Origin: Psychrobacillus soli
GTDB taxonomy: Bacteria > Bacillota > Bacilli > Bacillales_A > Planococcaceae
Direction: 5' to 3'
Length of the DNA stretch: 64,000 nt
Assembly: GCF_006861775.1 (NCBI RefSeq)
Contig: NZ_VDGG01000014.1
Coordinates: forward strand, 104,088 to 168,087
Each line of letters starts with the position of its first letter. Positions within the stretch are counted from its first letter, which is position 1. Of this stretch, positions 16,634-24,325 are shown piece by piece. The translations under genes were made by a program, and so were the position numbers. The notes beneath the pieces are model-generated. The model was not told where the DNA came from. It was given only the letters and a program-made list of their open reading frames with translations, and did not search any database.

Positions 16634-17284
16634 ATGCGTCCTACAGTAATTGAAAGAGAGATTTTAACTGGATCTGCTGCTCACGATTATACGAAAAAGA
16701 TGGTAGAGACAGACCTAATAGTTACAGCTACATTGGTTAAGCACTTATTATTTACAGTAAAAGGTGCTGAGCAGTATCGAAACGAATGGAATGAAGATAA
16801 CTTATCTAATAGGGAGAAGCTTGTTGAATATTTTAATCAGTTATTGGTACACATTTCAACGGAATCTATACTAGAAAGTATAGTAACATACTCAACAAGT
16901 GAAGTTGCTAAGTTTATTGGTGTATCACAACAAACGATTAATGCTTGGATACGTGATGGGAAAATTAAAGGTGTTGAAAAGGATGGAAATAAGTGGTCTA
17001 AAATACCTGAAGAAGCTGAAGTTATTTTATCGAACGGAAAACGATTTACAATTGCTACTTTAAAAGCTAATTGGGAAGTCGAAAACGAAGAACCTGAAGT
17101 AGATGAAATAACTTATCTAGAGCACTCAATAAAAGAATTAGAAGAAAAATACGATGGTAAAACTTTCGAGGAAGTTTTTGGCGATAAAACTATTTTGGAA
17201 TTAACGGAAGAAGACACAGATGCTTCGGTTTGGTTGTCGTATAAAGTGAGGTTGGAAAGTGCCAAAAAAGCTAGGAATAACTAA
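16634..17284 (+). CDS. helix-turn-helix protein, probable antitoxin of a TumE-like module
   Basis: The product has 216 residues. A central MerR/excisionase-type helix-turn-helix is clear: STSEVAKFIGVSQQTINAWI followed by RDGKIKGVEKDGNKW (about residues 85-120). The C-terminal part is acidic and helical (LEHSIKELEEKYDGKTFEEVF). ATG 16634 is favoured because transcription should start near 16617 and GAGGTGAG lies before it; ATG 16607 overlaps the -10 box and is impossible in that transcript. The palindrome over the promoter and the overlapping downstream gene fit an autoregulated toxin-antitoxin pair. Confidence 0.72.
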   Translation: MRPTVIEREILTGSAAHDYTKKMVETDLIVTATLVKHLLFTVKGAEQYRNEWNEDNLSNREKLVEYFNQLLVHISTESILESIVTYSTSEVAKFIGVSQQTINAWIRDGKIKGVEKDGNKWSKIPEEAEVILSNGKRFTIATLKANWEVENEEPEVDEITYLEHSIKELEEKYDGKTFEEVFGDKTILELTEEDTDASVWLSYKVRLESAKKARNN

Positions 17285-17705
17285 AACAACCTTTAGCAAC
17301 CTTGAAGTACGTTATGAACAAATTTATAGCGTATCATTTTCTGAAACACCGCAAGGACAATTAGGTCATAAAAAGGGTAGAGAAGTACTAGCAAAGATTA
17401 AATTTTTTGATGATGCTTGTTATCTACAATGTAGAGAAATCTTCGATAAAAATAATTTGGTGGAATATTATTATGATTGGTATGCCGGCAACGGTACCAT
17501 ACTTCAAAAATTTCACGCTCATTATCATCCGAATGATACACCCGAGGAAGTAAAAAAGTTTGATCCTTGGCATTGGCATGTGCCTATAGATGAAAAAGAG
17601 AAAGATGGTCAACGAGTACCAGGCAAGGAAGGCTACACAATTGACGATGTACTTGAAGAACATGTGCTACCACACATACTTCGATTGAAACGCTCTAAAA
17701 AGTAG
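17259..17705 (+). CDS. DUF6516/TumE-like putative toxin
   Basis: The product has 148 residues, starting at GTG 17259 within the end of the upstream gene (26-base overlap). A strand-rich start, a YYYDWY block and the histidine-rich HAHYHPND then WHWHVP resemble DUF6516 (TumE-type) proteins found beside HTH partners. The assignment rests on this pattern and context, so family membership should be treated as likely, not certain. A strong terminator follows directly. Confidence 0.55.
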   Translation: MPKKLGITKTTFSNLEVRYEQIYSVSFSETPQGQLGHKKGREVLAKIKFFDDACYLQCREIFDKNNLVEYYYDWYAGNGTILQKFHAHYHPNDTPEEVKKFDPWHWHVPIDEKEKDGQRVPGKEGYTIDDVLEEHVLPHILRLKRSKK

Positions 17706-17742
17706 AAAGTTGGTTAAGGAACAAAACCAACTTTCTTTTTTT
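17703..17742 (+). terminator. terminator of the HTH/TumE-like operon
   Basis: AGAAAGTTGGTT/AACCAACTTTCT stem overlapping the stop codon region, followed by TTTTTTTATT. Confidence 0.9.
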
Positions 17743-17861
17743 ATTATTCTTGTATATTTCACCTCTAGGTGTGTATGGTAACCGTATTATTATCTAATCT
17801 TTGCTATTTATGATAATTATGTTACAAAAACTTAAGTAATAGATTCCCTATAACAGATTTA

Positions 17862-17947
17862 TTTAACTAATGGTGCCTTTAATGGAAACACATATAGTTG
17901 CTAAGACGGCTTTTTTTTCTTGTTCGACTAAGAGCAATTGAGTTCAA
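17862..17947 (+). repeat. attC-like element, degenerate copy
   Basis: TTTAACTAATGGTGCC then TTTAATGG at the left, and GACTAAGAGCAATTGAGTT at the right, with a T-rich centre. Much decayed; the rest of the 17743-18000 gap shows nothing else. Confidence 0.4.
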
Positions 17948-17995
17948 TATGAAATAATCGAAAGAATTTTTTTGAGATTAAATCATTTATAAATA

Positions 17996-18045
17996 TAGAC
18001 ACCAAAATCCAGTATTGTATCTTCAGGGGAATTGGTGTCTATTTA
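17996..18045 (-). terminator. terminator of the MocR fragment
   Basis: ATAGACACCAA/TTGGTGTCTAT stem directly past the stop codon; on the minus strand it leads into TATATTTATAAATG. Confidence 0.6.
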
Positions 18046-18635
18046 CTAGTGCTTGTCCACATAATATTTGAGTATTTCTAATCCTCTTTGTAAGTCATCT
18101 AATGTGTTAGTGGAGGAAAGTGCTATACGTAGATAATGATACTTTGTCGTGCGTCCACTCATAAAACGAACTGAATGGAAAACACGTATTCCCTCGTTTT
18201 TTAAATCTGTTTCGATTTGTGACGTGTTCAAATGCGTTTGGATCGGTAGCCAGCGATAAAAACTAAGTGGATGTTCACCCACTTTTTTTTCTGGAAAATA
18301 ATTCGTATAGATCTCATTCGCCATTTGTGCGAGTTGTTGCTTTTGATTAGCAATTTTAGATGCAACCCCGGACAGTATCAATTCAGTAATCACTTCTGCG
18401 TCGAGCGAAGAAGTTTTGACATTGTTCGTATATATGGACTGTAAAATCTTATGATGAAAGGCGTCGCTATACACCATATAGGCTACACGTAGACCTGAGC
18501 AAATGGACTTTGAGGTTCCACAAATATATACTGTTTGTTCTGGTAACAAGTTAAATATTGGCTGCTTATAATCCTCTATTAACCCTGCTGTTAAAAAGGC
18601 GTGGATATCATCCTCTATCAAGATTAACTGATGTT
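18046..18635 (-). pseudogene. 5'-truncated MocR-type (GntR/aminotransferase) regulator
   Basis: The C-terminal third of a PLP-dependent aminotransferase-like regulator: [12 protein letters not shown], then YICGTSKSICSGLRVAYMV with the PLP lysine, through to the final EILKYYVDKH. The N-terminal DNA-binding domain and most of the aminotransferase fold are absent: upstream of about 18635 the sequence becomes azlD coding on the other strand. It is a deletion product and cannot bind DNA as a MocR factor. Confidence 0.8.
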
Positions 18636-18812
18636 GGTCTCTTAGTTATCTATTGTTTGAAAGATGTCACGCTTTTAACTGGCTCCCATGGTTTTCCTGA
18701 GTTGATCGGAGTAGCAGTTGTGACTGGATTACATCTTTGGAAGCGCAATATGTTGTTATCGATAGCTGCTGGGACAATTGTTTATATGTTACTTGTACAA
18801 TTCATTTTTTAA
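18630..18812 (+). pseudogene. azlD: 3' fragment of azlD (branched-chain amino acid exporter subunit)
   Basis: The last 60 codons of an AzlD-like membrane protein: [13 protein letters not shown], then [13 protein letters not shown] and the final hydrophobic [11 protein letters not shown]. The frame continues upstream only as antisense of the MocR gene. In intact loci a MocR regulator is often divergent from azlCD, so one deletion removed both 5' ends, the intergenic region and azlC. Confidence 0.72.
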
Positions 18813-18840
18813 ATTAATTCAAACAAAGGGGATATGAAAA

Positions 18841-19296
18841 ATGAAGAAAAAAATAGATGAATTACACATTCATGAAACACATTACGAGGCAATTTTACAA
18901 CAAGTAAAAAATGATCCTTATGCTCTTTCTTTAGGTATTCAGTTGACCTAATTCAAAGCTGGTTTTGCGGAGGCAAAATTAGAAGTACAAAATCATATGG
19001 TCAATGCATATGGCACGGTGCACGGTGCCGTTATTTATGCTTTAGCAGATTTTGCTTTTTCGGTAGCCTGTAATGCATATGGAAAGACCTCTTTAGCGGT
19101 AAATACAACTATACAATTTATGGAATCAGCTAAACCTGGGGACAAGTTATTAGCCCATGCAACAGAGGTTAAACGTAATTATCGTACAGGATTCTATCGT
19201 ATTGAGGTTTATCATGAAGAAAATTTGATTGCAACTATGGAAGCTATGTCTTACCGTAAGGACCATTATTTCATTGAACTTGCTGAAATAAATTAA
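18841..19296 (+). pseudogene. PaaI-type hotdog thioesterase interrupted by a stop
   Basis: ATG 18841 (MKKKIDELHIHETHY) opens the gene; TAA at 18949 interrupts it after GIQLT, and the same frame then gives the whole hotdog domain: NAYGTVHGAVIYALADFAFS, LAVNTTIQFMESAKPGD, YRTGFYRIEVY. Family members hydrolyse phenylacetyl-CoA-like thioesters. A single G-to-T change (GAA to TAA) would explain the stop. Restart at ATG 18997 would lack the N-terminal strand. Confidence 0.82.
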
Positions 19297-19355
19297 ATAA
19301 CAGGTACTTAGCAAAACTAGGCTTGATCAAAGATTATTTTTTAAAATGATCCTTA

Positions 19356-19488
19356 TTGAACTAATGGATGCTTTAGTTAAACAAGGCCATCATTTCGATG
19401 GTCTATTTTTATGTCCAGAACATCAAGTAGTTTTTGGCGAGCCAGTGTGAAATGTTACACTAAAACTAATGAAGCAGGTTAGCTGAAT
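19356..19488 (+). repeat. attC-like intergenic element, full copy
   Basis: Left TTGAACTAATGGATGC then TTTAGTTAAAC; centre GCCATC/GATGGT hairpin with T-run; shared AACATCAAGTAG block; right TAAAACTAATGAAGCAGG then TTAGCTGAAT. About 80 percent alike to the copies at 4204 and 23389 by eye. Confidence 0.78.
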
Positions 19489-19551
19489 AAGAAAGATAAC
19501 ATATAACTAAATATTTTCTAACAGAAAAATCATTAAGGGTGTGATAAATAT

Positions 19552-19701
19552 TTGTTAATTTTATATATAACTAGACATGGTGAGACTGTATGGAATACGC
19601 AAAAAAGAATGCAAGGTTGGAGTGATTCGGAACTAACAGAGAAGGGGATAAGTAACGCTGTATCTTTAGGAAGTTTCAATAAGAAAATAAAATTACTATA
19701 A
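19552..19701 (+). pseudogene. truncated histidine phosphatase
   Basis: TTG 19552 opens a 49-codon frame LLILYITRHGETVWNTQKRM, then QGWSDSELTEKGISNAVSLG, the N-terminus of phosphoglycerate-mutase-like phosphatases with the RHG motif. It then runs into unrelated sequence and stops. The catalytic core is missing. An intact relative lies at 46795. Confidence 0.78.
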
Positions 19702-19740
19702 GAAGGAATTAACTGGAGAAAAATAGTATAATTAATAAGT

Positions 19741-19768
19741 CTAAAAATTCATTCAATATAATTTTTAG
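19741..19768 (+). promoter_or_regulatory. inverted repeat at the 5' side of the GNAT leader
   Basis: CTAAAAATT and AATTTTTAG form perfect 9-bp arms around a TTCAATAT-containing loop, 29 bases before the leader ATG. The hydrolase leader (12863-12887) has a hairpin at the same relative place. A TATAAT sequence lies within it, so it could also be an operator. Confidence 0.45.
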
Positions 19769-19796
19769 GTATTAGTTTTTAGAGGAGGCGTTCATT

Positions 19797-19844
19797 ATGA
19801 CAAATAAAAGAATTTATGAATCACTACAAGGGGATAACGACTAA
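19797..19844 (+). CDS. leader peptide MTNKR..., 15 residues
   Basis: ATG 19797 after GAGGAGG encodes MTNKRIYESLQGDND. The nucleotide sequence from the ribosome site through the GNAT start aligns with the minus-strand leader at 12838-12737. Confidence 0.55.
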   Translation: MTNKRIYESLQGDND

Positions 19845-19863
19845 TTAACAAAGTTGTTTAGCG

Positions 19864-19888
19864 TTTCCCCGAATTTTGAAAGGGGAAA
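19864..19888 (+). promoter_or_regulatory. hairpin hiding the ribosome site of the GNAT gene
   Basis: TTTCCCC (19864-19870) pairs perfectly with GGGGAAA (19882-19888), which contains the Shine-Dalgarno sequence of the next gene. Translation of the leader ORF could open it, as in cat/erm-type attenuation. Confidence 0.6.
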
Positions 19889-19891
19889 ATG

Positions 19892-20347
19892 ATGAGTACA
19901 GAAAATGTGAGAATCGTAGAATTAAATGCAGAAAACTGGTACGACTGTTGTAAACTAGAAGTATCGCCAGAACAAAAAGATTACCTAGAGCCCAATGCTG
20001 TTTCAATAGCTCAGTCAAAGTTTGAGCCTACATTAAAGCCATATGCTATTTATGCTGAAGATAAAGTAGTTGGCTTTTTGATGTACAATTCAGTTCAAGA
20101 GGAACTTGATGGTTATTGGATATATAGAATAATGGTGGATAAGGAACTTCAAGGCAAGGGGATTGGTAAAGCCGCTACTAAGTTAATGATTTCAGAAATG
20201 GCTAAATTACCGAATGCAGAAAAAATTGTTGTAGGTTTTCATCCTAAAAATTTTGGAGCCTATAATTTATACGCGAGTTTAGGATTTATTGATAAAGGTG
20301 ATAGGTTCGGTAAGGAAATGGCAGTTATAAAAAATATTACCGAGTGA
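19892..20347 (+). CDS. GNAT N-acetyltransferase, BltD/PaiA-like
   Basis: The product has 151 residues that would move an acetyl group from acetyl-CoA to an amine. The acetyl-CoA loop is VDKELQGKGIGKAATKLMI; the N-terminal EVSPEQKDYLEPNAVSIAQS and YAIYAEDKVVGFLMY resemble the spermine/spermidine acetyltransferase group, so a polyamine-like substrate is possible. Two adjacent ATGs (19889, 19892) exist; 19892 gives better spacing to GGGG. The leader peptide and SD hairpin imply inducible translation. Confidence 0.82.
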   Translation: MSTENVRIVELNAENWYDCCKLEVSPEQKDYLEPNAVSIAQSKFEPTLKPYAIYAEDKVVGFLMYNSVQEELDGYWIYRIMVDKELQGKGIGKAATKLMISEMAKLPNAEKIVVGFHPKNFGAYNLYASLGFIDKGDRFGKEMAVIKNITE

Positions 20348-20369
20348 CAGATCGATAGAATATATCCGC

Positions 20370-20398
20370 AAGAAAGGACCATTATTTGGTCCTTTCTT
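20370..20398 (+). terminator. terminator of the GNAT gene
   Basis: AAGAAAGGACC/GGTCCTTTCTT perfect 11-bp stem with a 7-nt loop. Confidence 0.8.
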
Positions 20399-20400
20399 AC

Positions 20401-20475
20401 TGTACGAACGGGTAATTTAGTTTTAAATCATGGGTTGCTTAGGTCAACTCTTTTTCTATTGAACTATAGCAGGAA
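20401..20475 (+). repeat. attC-like element, degenerate copy
   Basis: CGAACGGGTAATTTAGTTTTAAA at the left, and TCTTTTTCTATTGAAC then TATAGCAGG at the right; the spacer resembles that of the copy at 6111. Confidence 0.4.
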
Positions 20476-20520
20476 CATACAATTATAGTAAAAAGGATGG
20501 AATGATTATAATAGCGAAAA

Positions 20521-20757
20521 GTGAAAAAGAAATTCTATTACTGCATAGCGACAAAAATTTTACAACATTATTTCAGTGTTAATTTTGGAACATCACTTGC
20601 TGAAAATTGGATAGCTAAACAAGGTGGGGCAGATCATTCAGCATACCTAATTGTAATGGAAAGTTCTATAAATAATTTCTTGGCTGCAGGAAGTATCCTT
20701 TTTGGGATTGGCCTCGCCACTATTATTTTTACTTATTACAACATACTTAATATTTGA
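20521..20757 (+). CDS. small membrane protein, N-terminus uncertain
   Basis: The frame from GTG 20521 gives 78 residues. The C-terminal half (AENWIAKQGGADHSAYLIV, then NNFLAAGSILFGIGLATIIF) looks like a genuine small membrane protein; the N-terminal VKKKFYYCIATKILQ does not. A competing ATG at 20502 with AAGGATGGA upstream is in another frame and stops after 26 codons, so a frameshift near 20580 may have split the gene. Confidence 0.4.
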   Translation: MKKKFYYCIATKILQHYFSVNFGTSLAENWIAKQGGADHSAYLIVMESSINNFLAAGSILFGIGLATIIFTYYNILNI

Positions 20758-20769
20758 GGAGAATGATGT

Positions 20770-21249
20770 ATGGATTTTAAATATGTAGAAATATCAGATG
20801 CTGCTGTAATTCATGACTTAATGATTAGAGCATTTATGGAGTATATGGATGCAGTGCCACCCTCGAGTGCTTTAGAGGAGACGGTTCAATCAATATCAGC
20901 CTCTTTAAAAGAAGGAGAACAAGGCTTCATTGGTTATGTAGATCATAGACCTGTAGGAATGGTTCGTTTTCTATTAAACGAAAAGGGTCTTTATTTTTTT
21001 AGATTATCAGTTATCCCAGAAAAACAGGGGCAAGGTATTGCGAAAAAAATATTAAAATCATTAGAAGACTATGCGATTAATAATGGAATTCACACATTAT
21101 TTTGTAAAGTTCGTATGACTGTACCTAAAAACATTCAATTATATAGTTCAATAGGGTTTAACATTTATGAAGAGGAAGTAGTACATAAGCCGAACGGTAT
21201 AAGCATAAAAGTTGTTTCAATGGAGAAAAAGTTATCGTTCATCGAGTAA
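20770..21249 (+). CDS. GNAT N-acetyltransferase
   Basis: The product has 159 residues with the GNAT fold: N-terminal VEISDAAVIHDLMIRAFMEY, the acetyl-CoA binding RLSVIPEKQGQGIAKKILKS, and the C-terminal LYSSIGFNIYEEE. Acceptor unknown. GAGGAG lies eight bases before ATG 20770, and the gene is 12 bases after the small membrane ORF. Confidence 0.88.
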   Translation: MDFKYVEISDAAVIHDLMIRAFMEYMDAVPPSSALEETVQSISASLKEGEQGFIGYVDHRPVGMVRFLLNEKGLYFFRLSVIPEKQGQGIAKKILKSLEDYAINNGIHTLFCKVRMTVPKNIQLYSSIGFNIYEEEVVHKPNGISIKVVSMEKKLSFIE

Positions 21250-21307
21250 TTGAGAGTTATTTTATTAAAACACTGAAGAGAAAGAGGTTGTCGAGGAAAC
21301 AAAATCT

Positions 21308-21583
21308 ATGTTTAAAGATTCATTTGAATTAGTTATGGAAAACAATCTTGCTATTTTCAAGGGAAATAAGGAACTAGATCTTCTAAATTATTTATTATTT
21401 AACTATGTGGATAAAGAGGGGAAGTTAAAATGGTTCTCTATTTTTTTGAGTAAAAATACTAGCCCTATTTTTCATTCTGAACATTGGGGTAGGGAATTTT
21501 TTGCACCTAATGTAAATAAAAAAGATATAGCATTTATTAAATCGGTAACGCCAAATGAAACAAATTTCAATCAATATAAATAG
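21308..21583 (+). CDS. hypothetical protein, possible truncated form
   Basis: The product has 91 residues beginning MFKDSFELVMENNLAIFKGN, soluble, with KWFSIFLSKNTSPIFH. The weak GAGG lies well upstream. No family recognised. A decayed repeat trace (GGAACGAACGGGGCAGG, about 21602-21618) follows. Codon use is like its neighbours. Confidence 0.45.
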   Translation: MFKDSFELVMENNLAIFKGNKELDLLNYLLFNYVDKEGKLKWFSIFLSKNTSPIFHSEHWGREFFAPNVNKKDIAFIKSVTPNETNFNQYK

Positions 21584-21793
21584 CGGGATTATCACTACGT
21601 TACGGAACGAACGGGGCAGGATTAATGATTTAAAAACAAAAAATATTGGATAGCATTTAATAAGGTTTTTTAGAACTCCGTCAAATGATTTTGAATATTC
21701 ACTCAATAATGATCTGTGACTTAGAACTATTTAATGAAATAAAATTTTAAGTAGCCGATATGATCTTATTAAAAAGTGAAAGGAGGTTCTAAC

Positions 21794-22090
21794 ATGGAGT
21801 TTATCATGGCAAATGCACCTGTTGTAATAGTGGGAGGGATTGTAGTATTTGTAATTCTAAGGCTGAAACATAAATATAACCAAGGGTACCTAGGTAAGAA
21901 AAAATCGAAAGGCGCTCAGTTTATATTAGATAGTTTAATACCAATGGGAATGCTTTGTGGCTGTGCTATCGGTGTGATTTGGGGCATGTTTTTCCGAATC
22001 TCTCTACTATCTACAGTTAGTTTAGGAGCTGGAATAGGTTTTTTATTTGGATATTTTGCTTATGAAATTTATAGTAAGAAAAATAAATAG
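21794..22090 (+). CDS. small membrane protein
   Basis: The product has 98 residues from ATG 21794, with AAAGGAGG eight bases upstream; the in-frame ATG at 21776 lacks a ribosome site. Three hydrophobic segments (VVIVGGIVVFVILRL, LIPMGMLCGCAIGVIWG, VSLGAGIGFLFGYFAY) are separated by a basic KKKSKG loop. No family recognised. A repeat-like GAAACGGGCGCC trace follows the stop. Confidence 0.6.
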   Translation: MEFIMANAPVVIVGGIVVFVILRLKHKYNQGYLGKKKSKGAQFILDSLIPMGMLCGCAIGVIWGMFFRISLLSTVSLGAGIGFLFGYFAYEIYSKKNK

Positions 22091-22218
22091 TTATTTTTCT
22101 GAAACGGGCGCCTATCAAATTAGAAGAAGATAATTGCTTCGTACTTGCAATTTCAAATACGAAAGAACAAAAACTGGTTGTAATGGAATGGTTTCAATAG
22201 TTAACCATAAAAATTTTA

Positions 22219-22241
22219 TTCAACTAACGGATGCTTAGTTC
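22219..22241 (+). repeat. attC-like repeat, left half
   Basis: TTCAACTAACGGATGC then TTAGTTC; no matching right half is seen. The stop codon of the minus-strand gene at 22235 lies in it. Confidence 0.55.
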
Positions 22242-22438
22242 ATGAGCATTGAAAAAGCTGTACCAATAAGCGAACCTATAGTAATACAAACAAACAAAAA
22301 GAAAAAACTCATTGATTCCCAGCCGTTCAATGTGAAAAAAGCCACGACCGCGATTACAAATGATATTCCTATTAAAAGAACACTAGGTATCCAATACTTG
22401 GGGTAATTCTTTTTTCGAAGAATAGATGATGAAATCAT
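22235..22438 (-). CDS. small membrane protein, start degraded
   Basis: The first ATG (22438) gives 67 residues with two hydrophobic segments (WIPSVLLIGISFVIAVVAFF and SFFFLFVCITIGSLIGT). The frame stays open upstream to about 22490 with another hydrophobic stretch (LHIFVYITLASILIV) and a GGGGGAG ribosome site but no start codon at the right distance. The native start seems to have been lost by mutation, so this may be a fresh pseudogene. Confidence 0.4.
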   Translation of the reverse strand: MISSSILRKKNYPKYWIPSVLLIGISFVIAVVAFFTLNGWESMSFFFLFVCITIGSLIGTAFSMLMN

Positions 22439-22590
22439 AACTATGAGAATGGAAGCTAAAGTAATATAAACAAAAATATGTAAAAAGTTTCTCCCCCTTA
22501 AATATTATTTAGTAGTAAAATTACCTATTATTGGTTTATTTTATCTGAAAATTCTAACAATATATAGGCAGGAATATCGAATTGGCTAAC

Positions 22591-22677
22591 ATGAGTGGAA
22601 AGAGGGCAACAGGTTATGGTTTTAAACCAAAAGAAGTGAGTAAACGTATTAAATATGAAAGGAATGATGGAAAATAA
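22591..22677 (+). pseudogene. short gene fragment
   Basis: A 28-codon frame MSGKRATGYGFKPKEVSKRI then KYERNDGK with no ribosome site. It resembles the C-terminal tail of a larger protein. Nothing else is seen in 22439-22713. Confidence 0.25.
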
Positions 22678-22713
22678 AAAAGGAAAGATAAATATAATTT
22701 GAGGGGGATTTAA

Positions 22714-23370
22714 ATGCAGAAAAAAGGAATTTTATTATTAGCAATATTAAGTATGATTGTTTTCTTAGCAGCTTGTATAGATAAAAGTTCAGTGGATAAC
22801 AGTATAGAAATGGATGAAAAAGACGCTACGAAACAACTTATTGAAGATAAAGATACTCAAATAAAGAAATTAGAAGAGAAGAATGAGGAACTTCAAGATT
22901 CATTGCATAGTATTCAAACAGATTTGAACTACACGAAAGAGGAAGCAAATTATTATAATCAATTGATTGATGAACTTTTAAATGATTATAGTGATGCTCA
23001 ATTACTAGAGTTAGCAAAAAAGTTATGGAATTATGAGTTAGAAGTAAATGGATCACCCGTTCCGAGAGACGGTATAATAGAAATACAGGAAAACACAATT
23101 GAAATTTCTTTGATAGAAACACAACCAGCTTATGTTGTTTTACCAGATGATATTTTTATACAAGGAAAAGTCAGTGGGAATTATTATGACCATTTAAAAT
23201 TTAACGCTAATCCTTCTGAAACATATGGCACTGATGGAACAGTTGTTACGGGAGTACATCACAAATTTGTAGATGTGGAAAAAGGGGCCACTATTTCATT
23301 CTCTATTACAGAAGAGTTAAAGAAAAGTTTAGGGTTAGATACCGCAGAAATTATGATTAAAAGCAGATAA
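22714..23370 (+). CDS. lipoprotein with coiled coil
   Basis: The product has 218 residues. A lipoprotein signal peptide ends in the lipobox FLAACIDKS (Cys about residue 21), so it is anchored outside the membrane. Residues about 30-75 form a coiled coil (DKDTQIKKLEEKNEELQDSL), followed by a strand-rich C-terminal domain containing YVVLPDDIFIQGKVSG. GAGGGGG precedes the ATG. It resembles uncharacterised Bacillus lipoproteins; function unknown. Confidence 0.72.
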   Translation: MQKKGILLLAILSMIVFLAACIDKSSVDNSIEMDEKDATKQLIEDKDTQIKKLEEKNEELQDSLHSIQTDLNYTKEEANYYNQLIDELLNDYSDAQLLELAKKLWNYELEVNGSPVPRDGIIEIQENTIEISLIETQPAYVVLPDDIFIQGKVSGNYYDHLKFNANPSETYGTDGTVVTGVHHKFVDVEKGATISFSITEELKKSLGLDTAEIMIKSR

Positions 23371-23388
23371 ATAATTCATCAAATTTTT

Positions 23389-23520
23389 TAAGCTAACGGG
23401 AGCTTTAGTTAAACAAGACTATCATTAGGATGATCTATTTATATGTCCAGATCATCAAGTAGATTTCGGCGGTCCAGTGTGAAATGTTATACATAAACTA
23501 CCTGGGCAGTTTAGTTGAAG
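23389..23520 (+). repeat. attC-like intergenic element, full copy
   Basis: Left TAAGCTAACGGGAGC then TTTAGTTAAAC; centre TATCATTAGGATGAT hairpin; shared ATCATCAAGTAGATTTCGGC block; right CATAAACTACCTGGGCAG then TTTAGTTGAAG. Confidence 0.78.
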
Positions 23521-23583
23521 GATAAATGTTGTCTTAATAGATGGTATAATTTGAGAGGATTTTATAATTGGAGGAATTGAATT

Positions 23584-24024
23584 ATGGCGAATTCTACATT
23601 AGAAACTATATCTGAGTTAACAAATAGCAAACAGTGGTTAGAAGCTTTTCCTATTATGAAGCAATTAAGAACTGATTTAACAGAAGAAACATACATAGAG
23701 TTACTTCAAGATATGAGTAAAGATGGGTACAAGCTATACGCAATGTATGTTGAAGGTGAAATAGTTTCACTAGTTGGATTAAGTTGGAGAATTAACTTTT
23801 ATAATAAGCGTCATATTTTTATTTATGATTTAGTTACTGATGTGTCTCAACGGTCATTTGGTTACGGAGAGAAATTGTTAAAGTACATACATGATTGGGC
23901 TAGTGAAAGTGGGGCAGAGTATGTAGCTTTGGAGTCAGGTTTACAAAGAAGTGATGCACACCGTTTTTATCAGGATAAATTAGACTATGACAAATGGTGT
24001 TATTCCTTTAGAAAAACATTGTAA
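23584..24024 (+). CDS. GNAT N-acetyltransferase
   Basis: The product has 146 residues. The acetyl-CoA region is IYDLVTDVSQRSFGYGEKLL, followed by the helix IHDWASESGAEYVALESGL and the closing HRFYQDKLDYDKWCYSF, typical of small GNAT enzymes. A strong GGAGG precedes ATG 23584. Third GNAT of the accessory region; acceptor unknown. Confidence 0.86.
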   Translation: MANSTLETISELTNSKQWLEAFPIMKQLRTDLTEETYIELLQDMSKDGYKLYAMYVEGEIVSLVGLSWRINFYNKRHIFIYDLVTDVSQRSFGYGEKLLKYIHDWASESGAEYVALESGLQRSDAHRFYQDKLDYDKWCYSFRKTL

Positions 24025-24053
24025 TAGGATTTTAAACTTTAATTATTATTTTT

Positions 24054-24130
24054 ACTTAACTAGCGGGTGCTTTACTTCATGAAGGAGTAAAGCCCTTTTC
24101 TTTTTTGAGCTAACTGGACAGTTTAGTTGA
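24054..24130 (+). repeat. attC-like element with GCTTTAC terminator variant
   Basis: Left ACTTAACTAGCGGGTGC runs into the GCTTTACTTCATGAAGG hairpin closed by AGTAAAGC and a T-rich tail; right GAGCTAACTGGACAG then TTTAGTTGA. Confidence 0.72.
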
Positions 24131-24325
24131 CGATGGAAGGCTAAGAATAAAAATAAGCAAGAAGAAAGCATTTTGGACATACTTTATTAAAACACTACAG
24201 GAAGTAATTGAGTGTGGGATTAATAAAACTGATATATGGAAAATGATGTGCAAAAGAAAAAACCAAACTTTTTGAATATTCTTACGTAATATAAATACAA
24301 GTACTTTTCTTTTAGGAGGGATATT

